A DNA stretch of 64,000 nt from Gnetum montanum (Eukaryota; Streptophyta; Gnetopsida; Gnetales; Gnetaceae), in contig MNCI01027100.1 in assembly GCA_015680685.1 (NCBI GenBank), positions 833,363-897,362 on the forward strand, in the 5' to 3' direction. Position numbers and translations under genes: made by a program. The notes under the pieces were generated by a model. It had not been told where the DNA came from. It made no database searches and saw nothing but the letters and a program-made list of their open reading frames with translations. Shown here piece by piece: positions 1 through 11,750 of the stretch. Every line of letters begins with the position of its first letter. Position 1 is the first letter of the stretch.

Positions 1-2046
1 GCATAGTGTCCAACCAGGTACATTCACTCCCTATACACCTTCCTTCTTACAATAGTCTTGCAGGGTGTCCATCACAAGAATAAAAAGATATGGCAATAGA
101 GGATCACCCTGGCATAGCCCTCTACTTGGTGAGCAGAACCCCAAAGAGCCCTTTCCAAATCAATTGAGAACACAGCTGAATACTAGATGTGTAGGCAAAG
201 ATTGATAACATCCTAACTAAAGCCTTTCTTCTTCATCATGTTCGCCAACACCTCCCATGCAACTATGTCGCGAACACCTCCCATGCAACTATGTCATATG
301 CCTTTGTGATGTCTAATTTAAAACATAGAGCTAGAAACTGAGTGAGACTAAATGAGTGAAAAAGGTTATGGACCATAATAACCTGATCCTAAAGGAGGTG
401 GTCCTTAATGAAACCCGCCTGATTATTTCTAACGAACTTGGGCATCAGGGTTGCCAATCTTTGAACAATCATCTTGGTGAACAGCCACAGGAGCGTATTG
501 CAGACTCCAATTGGCTGAAACCGTGAGGGCTCTGTGGGGCATTCAACCTTAGGTATCAGCACCACCCTCAAACAATTGATTTCTCAGACCTATCTCCAAC
601 GAAGCATGGTGTTAAAGGCATCAAAGATGTTAGCCCCCACCACATTCGCATATTCCCTAAAAAATTCAATGGGCCATTCATCTAGTCTAGGAGCCCTCCT
701 GGGTTTGAGATCCGCCAAAGCACACTCAAGTTCTTACCTAGAGAATGGCTGGAGGAGTAGTGAGTTGTTAGCATCTGTAAGAATTTGCTCCACCAGCACT
801 GACAAGGGGGCTCGATCCTGCTGGTGCCACACATTAGCCCAAAAAGCATGGAATTCTTGCACAATTTCCATTGGTTGTTCAATGACCTGTCCTTGTTTGG
901 TAAGAGCAGGTTCCTGTTTGGCCTGTCGACTAGCTTAGGCTATAGTGGAAAAAAATTTGGTGGGCCTATCACCATCCCTCAACCATTGGATTCTGGATCT
1001 TTGCCTCCAGTACTTTGTTTCTTCATGGTCTAGTTGCTAGAGGGAATAAAGGATGTCTTGTTCTTCTTGCACCAAATCTTTGCCTTGCTCCTATCAAGCC
1101 TAGATAGCCCGAAGTTGCTGCTCCATCACTCCCCACTGGAACTGAAACAAAAACTTCTCCTTCCTCTGTGATCAAATTTCCTTTTTAAGAGTATTGAGCC
1201 CATTAGTGAGGAAGTTGCAAGCATCCTAACCTGAAGGATACCCCTCCCAAATCATAGAAGCCAATGGCCTCAACCAAGGTTCCATGATCCAATAGCATTC
1301 AAATTGAAAACGCGAAGCAGGAACTTTTGGTTGCCTCCCAATTTGACATATCAAGGACCTGTGGTCAGAGGTCCTCCGTTCAGTACCTATAACGCAAATG
1401 TCTTGCCGAAGCAACAGCGAGGGCCCCATCCACACCTGATCAATCTGATACATGACTCTATCATTGCCTTTCCTCCGATTGCTCTAGATGCAACGACAAT
1501 TCTAGATTTCAAGATCCACCAGGTCATGTTGATGAAGGAATTGTAAGAAAAGATCCACACCTGGTGGATCCATGCAGTCAATACCTACCTTCTCCCAAGT
1601 ATGAAGTCTTTGATTAAAATCCCCCACCACGACCCAACACCTATGGTTCAAGATCATCCTCGTGATTCTCCTCAGCTGATTCTCCTCAGCTCAGCGAGAT
1701 GCTTCTCCCATTCCCTCTCCCTATAGAAATTGGTAAGCCAAATTCCAAGTGAAGGTAAGTGAACTGTGATGCTCCAATCATAGGCATCCTATGGGTGGAA
1801 ATTATGTCTGGACAAGACAGCCAGGCGTTTGGCTTGTCCATGGCAAGCCACCTGCTGGATATACCAACCATTCCATTGCAAAAAGTGAAATTCATGGGAC
1901 CACAATTTTGTTTCTTGCAAACAAACAATGTCATAGTTATCTCTGTGCACAATTTCTTTAAGTGCATGTTGTTTATAGGTGTCTCTCTTTCCTTTTTAAT
2001 TTTTTTCCCACACCACAAGTCATGGGTTCAATTTTTTCCATGACCA
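1..2046 (-). pseudogene. L1-type LINE ORF2 remnant (endonuclease and reverse transcriptase)
   Basis: Read on the minus strand, this is a decayed L1-clade ORF2. A degenerate endonuclease start lies near 2023. Endonuclease pieces follow at 2018-1686 and 1581-1226, the latter with the SDHRSL box that ends the domain. Reverse transcriptase pieces follow at 882-682 and 571-389, with the VLIPK and NNQAGFIKDHLL motifs of plant L1 elements. The frame is cut by many stops and shifts, and the window edge removes the catalytic YADD box. A 25-base direct duplication sits at about 240-293. No ORF1 is seen upstream, so the copy looks 5'-truncated or broken. It presumably lies in an intron of the channel gene whose last exons start at 3329. 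Confidence 0.85.
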
Positions 2047-2344
2047 CCATTAAAAATTAATTAAAAAAATATATTGTAACAGGTTGCAGGTTCAATTCCT
2101 AGATCTGCAACTTTGAACTTTTTAGAATTCCCACTTGCAAGATCTCACGTTAATTCCTTCTGGTCTAACATAACCAAAAATTGACACTTCCAAACATTTT
2201 AACATATCATTTTGTTCCTTCTTTTTGTTGTAACAACATATCATTTTTAAATTTACAAATAATAAATATGTAGTTGTGATTCTTTTTACAACAGCTTTCC
2301 TTCTTCTGAAGTATTTGATAAGATGCAAAGAAAAAGCTTTCAAA

Positions 2345-2560
2345 ATAGACACATGATCAAGTAAGCCACCTTCTCTTTCAGGTCATCAGCCATGTGAAAT
2401 CTCGATTATCTGATACCAAAATCTAACATTCATTTGTAGGGAACAATAGCTAACACCCAAAGCCCCCAAAATGCTGGGCAAAAAATGCAAGGATGAATTC
2501 TTTGGAATAGCAAATAGCAGTTAGACCATCGTTGACAGCAATTATTACAGCATTAACATA
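2345..2560 (-). repeat. LTR-retrotransposon piece: LTR end, PBS and leader
   Basis: On the minus strand, bases 2418-2409 read TGGTATCAGA, matching the first ten bases of the initiator-Met tRNA primer site used by copia elements. Bases from about 2420 upward resemble the start of the repeat at 44741 (TAACAYTCATYTGTRGGG, then a shared AACACCCAAAGCC and ATGCAAGGATGAAT), so this looks like an LTR end. The leader at 2385-2345 is also found at 17219-17253 on the plus strand. The far end of the LTR was not found. Confidence 0.5.
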
Positions 2561-3328
2561 GAAAAAATTTCCTTTTCCATAGATATTTTTTAAGCACTTC
2601 CAGTATACATTTTAAAGCATATTTCTTATACAGCAAGCATTTTGTCTTTTAAACATGATATGAAAATAGAATATATGAAAAGCAAGCCAACATTAAAATT
2701 TATGATGTTCCAATCAATCACTTCCTACCAAAATCTAATGTTAATACCAAAACACATACACAACCTCATAACAAAGCACGTGCATACATAAAGACTATGA
2801 CAATAATCAATGTAAAAACTCAAGGTAAAGTAGTTCATTACAGAAAACTTGGTTCTATTCATGGCCAAGGCACACAACTAGACAAAGTATAACATCCACT
2901 AAATTTTTCAGCTGGCTTAGGAATGGAATATCCAGAAAAGAATAAGCTTGCAAAAAACCAGTGCAAAAGTCCAGTATTACATTGGATAAATTAAAGCTCT
3001 AAGGAAAGGAAAGGACATCATAATAAAAAATTGAGAAGCAGGCCAGCAGAAACAGTAAACATAAACCAAGCTCCTAGTGACCATCACAAAATCATCACAG
3101 GGCAAGGCTTGGATATAGCTCAGCAGCCAGCAAATTTTTTAAATCCTTTTGACAGTTAATGATTCTTGTGTGTTCCTATTTATTTTGTATTCCTTCATTG
3201 AATCTTTATTTCGAGATTGTTGTTGTCTGTCATCCTTATTTCCAACTTTATTTTTAAACATTTCAAAGGAAAAACTGTTTATGGCTGTTTACTACTTATA
3301 CACCATCAATCTGTTTTCATTGCAACAG
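2561..3328. other. Unassigned AT-rich sequence upstream of channel exon
   Basis: No gene, exon or element could be recognised. It may contain the rest of the LTR that starts near 2420. It ends in the polypyrimidine-poor acceptor TTGCAACAG that opens the channel exon at 3329. Confidence 0.4.
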
Positions 3329-3562
3329 CTGCTAAAGGTTTACATGCCAAAGTTTGAAACTGATGGAAAGTTTTGGCCAATTGTACATAGCTGCACGATA
3401 TTTTCATTGATTTTAATGCAAATAATTTTATTGGGAATATTTACCATCAAGGAGCTCCCTATGGCCGCCCTTTGGACCGGCGCAGGCATACTTATGACAC
3501 TATTATTCAATGACTATTGTAGAAGACGTTTCTTGCCACTATTTGAGCATTACCCAGCTGAG
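3329..3562 (+). CDS. OSCA/CSC1-like channel, penultimate coding exon
   Basis: This 234-bp exon (78 codons, phase 0 at both ends) encodes part of the RSN1_7TM (DUF221) domain of OSCA/CSC1 proteins, which are hyperosmolality-gated, mechanosensitive calcium-permeable channels of plant membranes. Diagnostic stretches are KVYMPKFETDGKFWPIVH, a hydrophobic helix (IFSLILMQIILLGIF), and LLFNDYCRRRFLPLFEHYPAE. The acceptor is TTGCAACAG at 3320-3328 and the donor is GAG|GTATGC at 3563. It joins in frame to the exon at 5639 across a 2,076-bp intron. Upstream exons, including most of the pore domain, are not in the window. The family call is confident; which OSCA subgroup it belongs to is not, though the wording is closest to HYP1/OSCA1-type members as I remember them. 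Confidence 0.9.
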
Positions 3563-4599
3563 GTATGCCCATTTTCCTACTTTTTATTTAATGAAAATTG
3601 TTCACTTCATAAATTTCCATTTAAGCATGAGAAATATGACACTTAAGATTTATTTGTCATCATTTAAAACAGAAAAAAGGTTAAACATCAATATAGTGAT
3701 TTTTTCTTAGCTGAAAACATATTTCTGTGAAGAAGTTTGTCATATGAATAAATACAAGAGAGGTCTCAGTGGATGCAATTAACGACATGCGGTTTCATCA
3801 AGGCCTAGCTTACATAAAGACTAACCAACTAGGAAAATTCCTAGAAGACATGTCATAAGTAATAGGCAAAGACAAGCATTGTAACGATGTAGCCAAAAAG
3901 AATATGTTACGAAGAAGAGATTTGTAATGAGTTAGCCAAGTACCAAGAGTTGGCTGCTGAATATGAAATAAAGCAATTCTGAAAGATGTTCAATTACAAG
4001 TTTGTTCAATCAATAAATCATATGTTAAGTTTTCTCGTAACCCAAAAGATTCTTGTAAATTAGGGTTGTCAAGAAACATAAAACCAAACTCTAACACACG
4101 TTTCCTTTTCAATACTATGTCAGCACATGGTGCTGCAAACCTTTTTGTAATTTCTCTAGCCATTTTGCCACTTTTGTTGTAACTTAGTACCACTGGCTGT
4201 AACAAGAAACCATCATATCAAACCTTTGGGATTTGCAATTCCATCTAATCATCTTCAACAACTTTTTTCCATGTTTCTTTTAGTCTCTCTTTTGGTGCCT
4301 TTCTTGAGACAAATGATGTAGCAACATTTTATCATGGGTTTTTCATCTGATCTTATTTGGACATGCCAAAACCATCTAAGATGTCATTTTTGTAGCTTAT
4401 CTAAGATAAGAGCCACAACAAGGCTTCCTCTGCAATTTGTATTGTTAAATTTATCTCTTCATGTAACATTAAACCTTTTTTGTCTTGAACTAAAACTAAA
4501 ATTTTATTATGTGTGTAGACCCAAAGGATCTATCTCAAAATACATCAATATCCAGAAATTCTAAATACAACAGATGTATCCAATAGTTATGTCGCTCAA

Positions 4600-4729
4600 A
4601 CACTTTTCCTGTATAATGTCTTAGAGCTAACAATGGCAGCTCAAATAGCTCATACACTTTTCCTGTATAATGTCTTAGAGCTAACAATGGCAGCTCAAAT
4701 AGCTCATATATGGCAGCTCAAATAGCTCA
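4600..4729. repeat. 54-bp tandem duplication in channel intron
   Basis: Two near-identical copies start at 4600 and 4654 with ACACTTTTCCTGTATAATG. A third, partial copy (ATGGCAGCTCAAATAGCTCA) follows at 4710-4729. The array lies in the last intron of the channel gene. Confidence 0.85.
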
Positions 4730-5208
4730 ATCTTATAGAGATTTATCAAAAGATGTTGGTTCCACAACATTTTAACAATACATATTATTCATCTTCTACC
4801 ACCTTTGATAAACATAATCAAAGTATTCTATCTTCACATTGTTCATTATTCCTTTGTTTTAACTTGGAGGGGTTGTGATCTCATTCTTACTCTACTGGTT
4901 AATCCTTTCATGAATATTGGAATTGCTGCTTGTAAATATTCTACTTCATCATGTTTAACACCCCTAATATTTTACCAGTAGAACCAAAGTATTTGTTGTA
5001 TTTATGTATCATTTTTCTCTCTTTAAAACTCTCTTTAACAAGTTTCCAAACTTGCTTTGAATGATTATATCAATATTTTTAATACACCATTTTTGTAGCT
5101 ATGATTTCCCTTATGGTATCACCCTTTTGAGATTTGTTATATCTGGTGAGATCTTATTGCTGTTTTTATTATCCAAATAAAATGTTAAAGAATTTGATAC
5201 ATTGTTTC

Positions 5209-5275
5209 CGAAGAAGGCTTGAACACAAATTTTTCAAATACAATTAAAGCATTCTACCATTGAGCTAACTTCTCC
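5209..5275 (-). repeat. tRNA-like pseudogene or SINE head
   Basis: On the minus strand the stretch begins GGAGAAG, has a good RNA polymerase III A box (TTAGCTCAATGGTAGAATGC), and ends with a B-box-like GTTCAAGCC followed by CTTCTTC, which can partly pair with the first bases. At 66-67 bases it has tRNA length. The anticodon arm is AT-rich and does not fold clearly, so a functional tRNA is unlikely. It is better read as a tRNA-derived SINE head or decayed tRNA. Confidence 0.5.
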
Positions 5276-5638
5276 TGTGATGTCCGAGTTAGGTTACGAT
5301 GACATCCCTATTTGTGTTTAAAATTCCAACTTTTACTTCAAGGGCCTAAATTGATCTTCTCTCATCATTGCAGACGTATTAAACTAAACATTTCTTGCAC
5401 AGATTTCTTTTCTTTTTTCTTTTTTCCTTGTTTCTTTGAATGGGGAGAACTAAATTTTTGGACATAGTTATGCAGACTAGTGTATTACGCTGGTTGTAAT
5501 AGAAAAGACTATTCTATCGTGGCGCTTGTTTGGACGACATAACAGATGTCTACAAATATATTAGAAAAAATATATTATAGTTTAATCTTGTTTGAAGATT
5601 TAATATATAAATCATAGTGATATAGTTGTGCATCGCAG

Positions 5639-5803
5639 GTCTTGATTAAAAAAGATAAGGAGGATGAAAGCAATCCAGAAATGATGGCACAGTTTTTTGA
5701 GGATTTGCGCAATGCGTATCTGGATCCTGCTTTACGTCAAATTCAATATTTACCAGATGAAAACGACGAGAGAACCTCTCTGCTTTCATCCTATTCGTGT
5801 TGA
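5639..5803 (+). CDS. OSCA/CSC1-like channel, last coding exon with stop
   Basis: The exon opens after CATCGCAG and continues the previous exon in phase 0. It encodes the cytoplasmic C-terminal tail of 54 residues: VLIKKDKEDESNPEMMAQFF, a helical EDLRNAYLDPAL segment, then an acidic, serine-rich end (DENDERTSLLSSYSC) and TGA at 5801-5803. The EVLIKKD junction is a family hallmark after the last membrane segment. The tail is not interrupted, so the gene looks intact where visible. It ends about 2.0 kb from the stop of LHCB7, which runs towards it on the other strand. Confidence 0.9.
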   Translation, partial: VLIKKDKEDESNPEMMAQFFEDLRNAYLDPALRQIQYLPDENDERTSLLSSYSC

Positions 5804-7831
5804 GACTGCATCAATTTTAAGTATTTTCCTTATACTCTGCAAGCCATTGCTTCCCTGAAACATGTGTCCAGTTATGTTTGTAGGGTTCTTCACACTCTGC
5901 TGTCGAGCATGTTTTGCTTTTGCAGTGTACAAAATTACGGCATGGCACATTGATGTTCATGGATGTGTACGTATCACAGCTTGCAAATTACGTTAATTGT
6001 AACAATTGGAAACATTGTCCGGTTTGCCTAAAAAAATCTGCAAGCGAGCGATCGATGAGTTGCCAAATGTCTGGATCCAGCTTTACATCATATTCGATAT
6101 CAGCAGACGGGAACATGGATACGACATTTTTCCTCCCATTTTGGAGAGTCACAGCAGCTCGAGTGTATGCTGCAATTCTTCCTTAAAACTTGTATCAAAC
6201 TAAAGTAATAGTATATTTTACTTTGTTATAGACTAGGTGCGGCTTTTGAACTAAATGAATGTTTGGCACAATTGTGTTCATGGACAGTAAAATGCAGCTT
6301 TGGTTACAAGTTTGCATTATCTTTAGGTTCTTTTGTCTATGTTAAACTACTTTACTTAGTTACCTGGTTACGAGACAATGCTGATACGTATCGGGATTTT
6401 ATGTTACGATTAAGGAGAACAAAACATTACAAAGTCCTTGTGTGTTGTTTAAATGGCCTTTTTTACTAAATTATTAATGATATACAAACAATTATAAATA
6501 GTGTCGAAAAAACTAGGTGCAAAATTTTTACAATGTGATGCATACGCAAGGATACCATTCCTGTAAATAGTCGACATATTTGCACTGTACCTAATTGAGG
6601 ATAAAATTTAAAATCTAAATCTGCATTCATAGTAACTTAATGTATTACTGATCTTTATTTAATAATGATTGGTTTGAAAAGATTGTACTTGATTTATTAC
6701 ATTTTCAGAAAATGAAAAAGTAATGATATTATGTATATGTTCAACTACAAAAAATATATATGTATATATATGTCAATGAAAGGTGGCTAACTAGTTTGTT
6801 CGTTGTGTAACAAAGATCATCAACATAAGAGGCAAAATTATTTGTAAATTCACAATATATTTATAGTGTTGATATCTTTCACCAGCTCTTCATGGGCTTT
6901 AATTATATGTTACAAATGATCATGGATTTTATGATATTGCCCCCAAGATGTTAGTTACATTAGAAAACTTCCAAATGACTAACACCTTATTGTTAATTTA
7001 TCCTTATAATTTTGAGCAACTTTATTTTTGTGAGGTTTTTAATTGAAACAAAAAATATTTAAATTAAAATACTTTGATATCTGGAATGGATTATCTTTTT
7101 ATACTTGCAAACATCTTCATCATCTAGTCCTGAATAAGGGCAACAATATGAATTGTTTTTTGCCATTCACTTCCACATAAGCATTAACACAAAAATCTTG
7201 GATGTCTTTCTTTAAAAAAGAAACTGAAACTGAAATTCTTTTATAATATATGCATTACAAATTCTTTATAAACTCTGCAGTTTGTTTTGGAACTTTATAA
7301 ACTTAATAAATTCTTTTGTAATATATGCAGTACAAAGAGCATATTTAATCATGTTTGTAATGATGTTCTAGGTCATATGTCAGGACATACTAAGCAATTT
7401 TCCGTATACTTTTAAGCATTTCGCATCCAGTAACTTATTTAATCATTCCATGTACAAATAAGTTCATTGATTTTTGTACATTTTTGTACATTTAAACATT
7501 TAAATTTATATGTGATGTAAAATTAAATAAAAATTCAAATTTTTATAGTAATAGCAAAGCTAAGATAAGATGATAGTGATGAAAAATTTCTATAAAAGCC
7601 AAAATGCCAACGTAAGCAATAAGGTGACTGATTGGTAACTGTATTGGTATGTGAATTAACAAGTTGAGTATACAAGTTATTATTGATTGATACATGTGCT
7701 TTCTTTGAGATTCCAGGTACAAGCCATGCGCAGCCACATCAAAATTGAAAGTATATCGCAGAAATTTAAACAGAACTCCTAAAAAATATTAGATAACACA
7801 AATAAAACAAAAGCATACAGATACATTGACA
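5804..7831. other. Intergenic region between convergent genes
   Basis: This holds the 3' untranslated ends of the channel gene (+) and of LHCB7 (-). Short open frames near 5914-6203 and 6263-6469 match nothing I recognise. The rest is AT-rich with no repeat of clear identity. No polyadenylation signal could be assigned with confidence. Confidence 0.5.
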
Positions 7832-8143
7832 CTAATATGACATGAGCTGTTTCATATAAGTAGCTATATTATAATGAAAAGGATCATTGATGTGATCAAA
7901 TAAGTTCTCTATGGGGCCTTTCCCGGTGAAGAATGCCTGAACATAAAAACCAAGCCATGCAATCATGGCCAAACGACCATTCTTTATCTCTTTGACCTTT
8001 AGCTCCTCAAATGAAACGGCATCCATTGATAATCCTAGTGGGTCAAATAGTAATCCTCCAGGATAATTTTCATCTCCTGGTAAATATATGCCAAGAGGTT
8101 CTAATGCTTCAATACCACAGTATCGTGCATATTCAGGTCCAAC
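7832..8143 (-). CDS. LHCB7: LHCB7 exon 5: third helix and C-terminus
   Basis: This exon encodes residues 204-306 and the stop. It starts after the acceptor TTTAACAG with [20 protein letters not shown], then the loop [15 protein letters not shown], and the third chlorophyll-binding helix with the motif EIKNGRLAM at about residues 255-263. The Glu and Arg of this motif bind chlorophyll and pair with the first helix in LHC proteins. The C-terminus after [19 protein letters not shown] is short. The [13 protein letters not shown] wording separates LHCB7 from the abundant LHCB1-6 proteins, as far as I recall the family. Confidence 0.93.
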   Translation of the reverse strand, partial: VGPEYARYCGIEALEPLGIYLPGDENYPGGLLFDPLGLSMDAVSFEELKVKEIKNGRLAMIAWLGFYVQAFFTGKGPIENLFDHINDPFHYNIATYMKQLMSY

Positions 8144-8709
8144 CTGTTAAACAAGATGCTGCTCACAAATGACTCAACTGGAACGCAGGTAAATTGTTAT
8201 GCTAGAAGAATTTCAGACAAGAAAAGGAATGGTAATTACTAATTAGAAAGTAAGGACACACAATAAAACAGCAATGCTATCACAGGCATAGCTATAAGCT
8301 GAATAGAAAACAACTCTTTCACAATAAAAAAGGTTTCTCCCTTTCCCTTCATTTTTGCCATGGAGGGTTTTGGGATCTTCCTTGAGAAAATTAAGAATGA
8401 GAATATTATAAAAAGAATCCAGCCAGCTTTTCATTGCAGTTCTTTCACCCATACTCAGTTTGTCAATGACAAATTTCTGTTCTTTGATAGGAATCCAGAA
8501 ACTTGCATACACGAATGTTAAAGTTAAGTTTTCAAATGCATCTGCATTAAAAATCAGTGTATGCAGCTATTGGAGCACAACTTTCAGTGGGAAGCAAGCA
8601 TCTGAAGCAATGTGGTAAGTCCAGTAACTCATAAGGCTACATTCAAGGTTTTCCTTGTATTCAGAAATATGTAGAGGACAAAGGTTTCAAGAAAGAAAAG
8701 TGAATTAAG

Positions 8710-9545
8710 AATAGGATATCTGCTGATCCTATTTCGCAATTTGCTAGATCTGCTGTTGTTGATCATGTTGCTCTTCCACCAGTTCAAATAGTTTTGTGAT
8801 CATTCCAATCAAAGTTGCAGTAGATTGAAAACCCAGAGGAAAAAATTCAAAGCTTTCATCAATACAGGTGCAAATTTAAATTTTGCTCATAAATCTGTTT
8901 TCCATCAATGGACACAAATAGATAAGCTTTTTTGCATTGATACCAGGAATGGTATTCAACTGCTTCATCTCTTTGTTCTTGATGTTCCAATGACCATCGG
9001 TGATCAAACTGCTAGCACAGATCTGGTCCAAATAAATGATGCAAGACATGATATCGGAGTAGGATCAATCTTTATGGATAATTTGGGACGATACACGATT
9101 GGTGCAGACAATAGAGGAACCAAAGTCTCCAATCATAAGGCATACCTACTTATCAAAATCCATCCTTAGACTAGCCAAGATAAACCAGTTAAAACAATTT
9201 ATCCAAAGAGCACAATCTAAACTTCATGGATTAGAATGTAAAGAAGGTGTCTTTCAAGGGGAAAGATATGAAAAAGAAATATTACAAAAACAACATGAAA
9301 CTGATGAGCCGTATACTATTCTTAATACGATTACGGATGTTACAATTCTCCCAATTTGTACATTCCAGATGAAGTTTCATGGTATTAAGCCTTATGAAGT
9401 AGATGCTCTTTTAGATTCCAGTGCAGAATCCTGCTTGTGTAGATGGAGAGTCATCCCTAGAGACCTGTGGAAGCCTCATCACCCAACTCGCTTGCAGTTC
9501 AACAAACAGAAGGTTGTAACAAATCATGCTGCACATGTACCTTAG
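8710..9545 (+). pseudogene. Endogenous Caulimoviridae fragment: protease-like regions
   Basis: The sequence encodes two aspartic-protease-like stretches. One near 8850-9100 has a NTGA triplet where DTGA is expected and later IGADN. Another at 9345-9545 has LLDSSAES where the active site DSGA is expected. Both active sites therefore look damaged. The layout matches the protease region ahead of reverse transcriptase in plant pararetroviruses, and the better copy at 34988-35352 is clearly similar (CTF.IK, then the DSGA box, then HLWEE). It lies in LHCB7 intron 4 and is interrupted at 9545 by an insert; viral sequence resumes at about 9916. Confidence 0.7.
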
Positions 9546-9784
9546 TCATAGGAAATGAGACTATTATATTATATTTTTTACATTGTGAACTTAATCACTA
9601 TTAGCATAGTTGGGCTGATGCAAGTCATAGTGATTAAGTTCACAATGTAAAAAATATAGTGATTAAGTTCACAATGTAAAAACTGTCAGTGATTAAGTTC
9701 ACTATTAGCCCAACATAGTGATTAAGTTCACTATTAGCATAGTTGGGCTAATACGGTAGGACTAGCATAGTTGGGCTGATGCAC
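9546..9784. repeat. Hairpin and short direct repeats inserted in viral fragment
   Basis: Bases 9570-9601 and 9627-9658 are perfect reverse complements (32 bp) around a 25-base loop. The arm sequence GTGATTAAGTTCACAATGTA recurs directly at about 9660-9680, and shortened forms (GTGATTAAGTTCACTATTAG) follow at about 9690-9740. The loop phrase AGCATAGTTGGGCT recurs at about 9738 and 9762. The block separates two parts of one viral fragment. Confidence 0.85.
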
Positions 9785-9912
9785 GGTTGGGCACAATGAT
9801 TTGAGGTTTAAACACCTCCCACATGGGCCAATGTTGTTGACCCACATTTTGTAATATCTTGTACTCTATTTCCAGTAATTTAATCCCGAACATTTCCTCA
9901 AAAAAAAAAAAG
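9785..9912 (+). mobile_element. Short L1 3' end with poly(A)
   Basis: The stretch ends TTTCCTC followed by at least eleven A. Its last 50 bases resemble the 3' end of the L1 fragment ending at 40717 (TGTAC, then a run to AACNTTTCTC and A-rich tail). It is best read as a strongly 5'-truncated L1 insertion. No clear target duplication was found. Confidence 0.5.
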
Positions 9913-9915
9913 GCA

Positions 9916-10555
9916 GTAACGAGTTAGAGAAATTAGAACCATATTCAATAACACCTAATCAAGTAACTTTTAGAAATACTGTCTTTCCTAGACTAACCCA
10001 ATATACAAATAGATTTCCTAAAGAAAAAGAAAATAAGATAATAAATATAGTTTGGGTCATTAACTCTTTAGAGAAAACCAAGTCAGAATTTGAGCAAATC
10101 TACACCAAGCTCCTAACTATAAGCTCTGAAAACCACAGATTTTAAAAATGTTAAAAGGCATTGGTATTAGATCCCTCTCAAACAAGTACTCAAATTAAAG
10201 GTTACAGCACATCACATAGGTATGAATCCTACCTTACGAAAAGAATGTGCTGAAGAAATAAATCAACTCCTAAAAGCACAATTAATCACCCCAAGTACAA
10301 GTAAGTTTGCTTGTGCAACTTTTTATGTTAACAAATGAGTTGAACAAATTAGGGGGAAGAAAGGCCAGTCATAAACTATAAACATTTGAATGATTACATT
10401 GAATCAAACCAACATCCTATTCCATCCAAAGACGATCTATTCTCCAGAGTCCAAGGATCTCATGTTTACTCAAAGTTCAACCTAGAATCAGGTTTCTGGC
10501 AAATAGACATTGTAGAGAAAGATAGATGGAAAACTAAAGCTTCCCTCATATTGCC
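9916..10555 (+). pseudogene. Endogenous Caulimoviridae reverse transcriptase, N-terminal part
   Basis: A broken frame encodes the start of a pararetroviral reverse transcriptase: a primer-grip-like FYVNK region near 10325, a basic GKK/KP stretch, and the SKFNLESGFWQIDI motif at about 10470-10515. Stops interrupt it (for example after FYVNK). Homology ends abruptly at about 10555, before the catalytic YIDD box, where L1 sequence on the other strand begins. It is the continuation of the fragment at 8710-9545. Confidence 0.8.
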
Positions 10556-11420
10556 AGCAACAACTCCTCCCACCCAACCCTGACCAGAAGACTATCTCAA
10601 GTCCATGATTGTTCTGAAATGGTGCATGGTTAGGCTCCACAACTGGTGTAACCCACATGGTAGCCGATGCCTTCCTCCACAGCCACATGGCTCCAAAGAC
10701 CACAACACTTAGCGAAGCCACCCACACACCCTAGAAGACCACAACCAAGCATTCTCTGTTGATTTGAGAGCTGGGATCAAGGCATGTGGGCTGCCAAACT
10801 TGCAAAGCAAAAGGATAGCTATAGAATAGATGGAGTTGAGTTTTAGCATTAAGGGCGTTACACAGAGGGCAACAGGCATTCACACCAAGGCCACAGTTTT
10901 GGAAACAACACACACATCAACATTGCTTGGTTTTGCATAAGCCAAATGAACATGTTTATTTTCTCTGAGAGGTGCCCATTCCAGGTTGTGCGCCAACCAT
11001 CTGTCACTCCATAGTTGTGTTGCAGCATAGCATCCACCATTTGAGGAATTGTTAGAGAGAGTTGCTGGAGCATGCAATAGTGTCTGCAGATGTTTTTCTA
11101 TAGTACAAAATCATTGTCTGAACATCCCCATAGCATGTACTTACAACAAATTACTAGCACCCACAGAGCCTCCTCATCGGTGTTGTCCTCAATCTCTGTG
11201 ATCCTTTTCATTAAGTTATGATGCATTAAGAGGAGCACATCTTAGAAACAAGGTACCCCCAACCCATGCCGCCTTCAAGTGGGCAATCTTTTCTCAACAT
11301 GCCAAATGCATTCTCTAACCTCCCTTCCCATCTAACCAGACAAAGTTCCTAACGATTTGATTAACCCTATCAATAACCTAGTATAGTAGTGACACCATAG
11401 AGGCCACATATCTTTCCATA
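10556..11420 (-). pseudogene. L1 ORF2 C-terminal fragment (thumb and zinc-binding region)
   Basis: Read on the minus strand, 11400-11150 gives the region after the palm (NFVWLDGKGG and a decayed GGLG block). Then 11077-10731 gives the reverse-transcriptase zinc-binding domain (EKINMFIWLM, CCPLCNA, HLFYSYPFALQVW), followed by the tail to about 10488-10556. Stops and shifts are frequent. The fragment abuts the viral piece at its 3' end without a poly(T) tract on the plus strand, so the junction is probably a deletion or rearrangement. Confidence 0.8.
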
Positions 11421-11750
11421 GCCACTAAAATGGAGGCCACAAGGACTATGCCCCTACTAGTCAAAAAACATGAAGTTCATTGTCCAATCCTTGCCTGGAT
11501 CCTACTTAGAAAACTAGCCCACGTGCCTATCCATCTCGAGCCCAAAACCAAAACACAACAATGGGCCCTATTCCCAAATACTTTTAGGGATGAGTGGGGA
11601 GCCCCGAGCACTCACAGTAAGGCCTCACCTCCTCATGGATCATGTCCAACATATGTCTATGGTGCTCAGAATCGACAAAGTGTGCCACCTCCTGAAAGTT
11701 TTTGAACTGCTCAGCTTTCCTCCTTTGTTCCTCCTCTATGCTCATTCAAT
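11421..11750 (-). repeat. L1 3'-region piece, out of order
   Basis: Bases around 11610-11700 resemble 21600-21700 of the long L1 copy (GCTCAGAATCGACAAAG... versus the same block with CCACCTCCT). In the long copy this block lies after the zinc-binding region, but here it lies before it on the minus strand, so two L1 copies or a rearrangement are involved. Confidence 0.5.

Noticed and set aside
5914-6469. Small genes downstream of the channel gene
   Set aside because: The open stretches overlap in different frames, have no recognisable motif and lie where a 3' UTR is expected.
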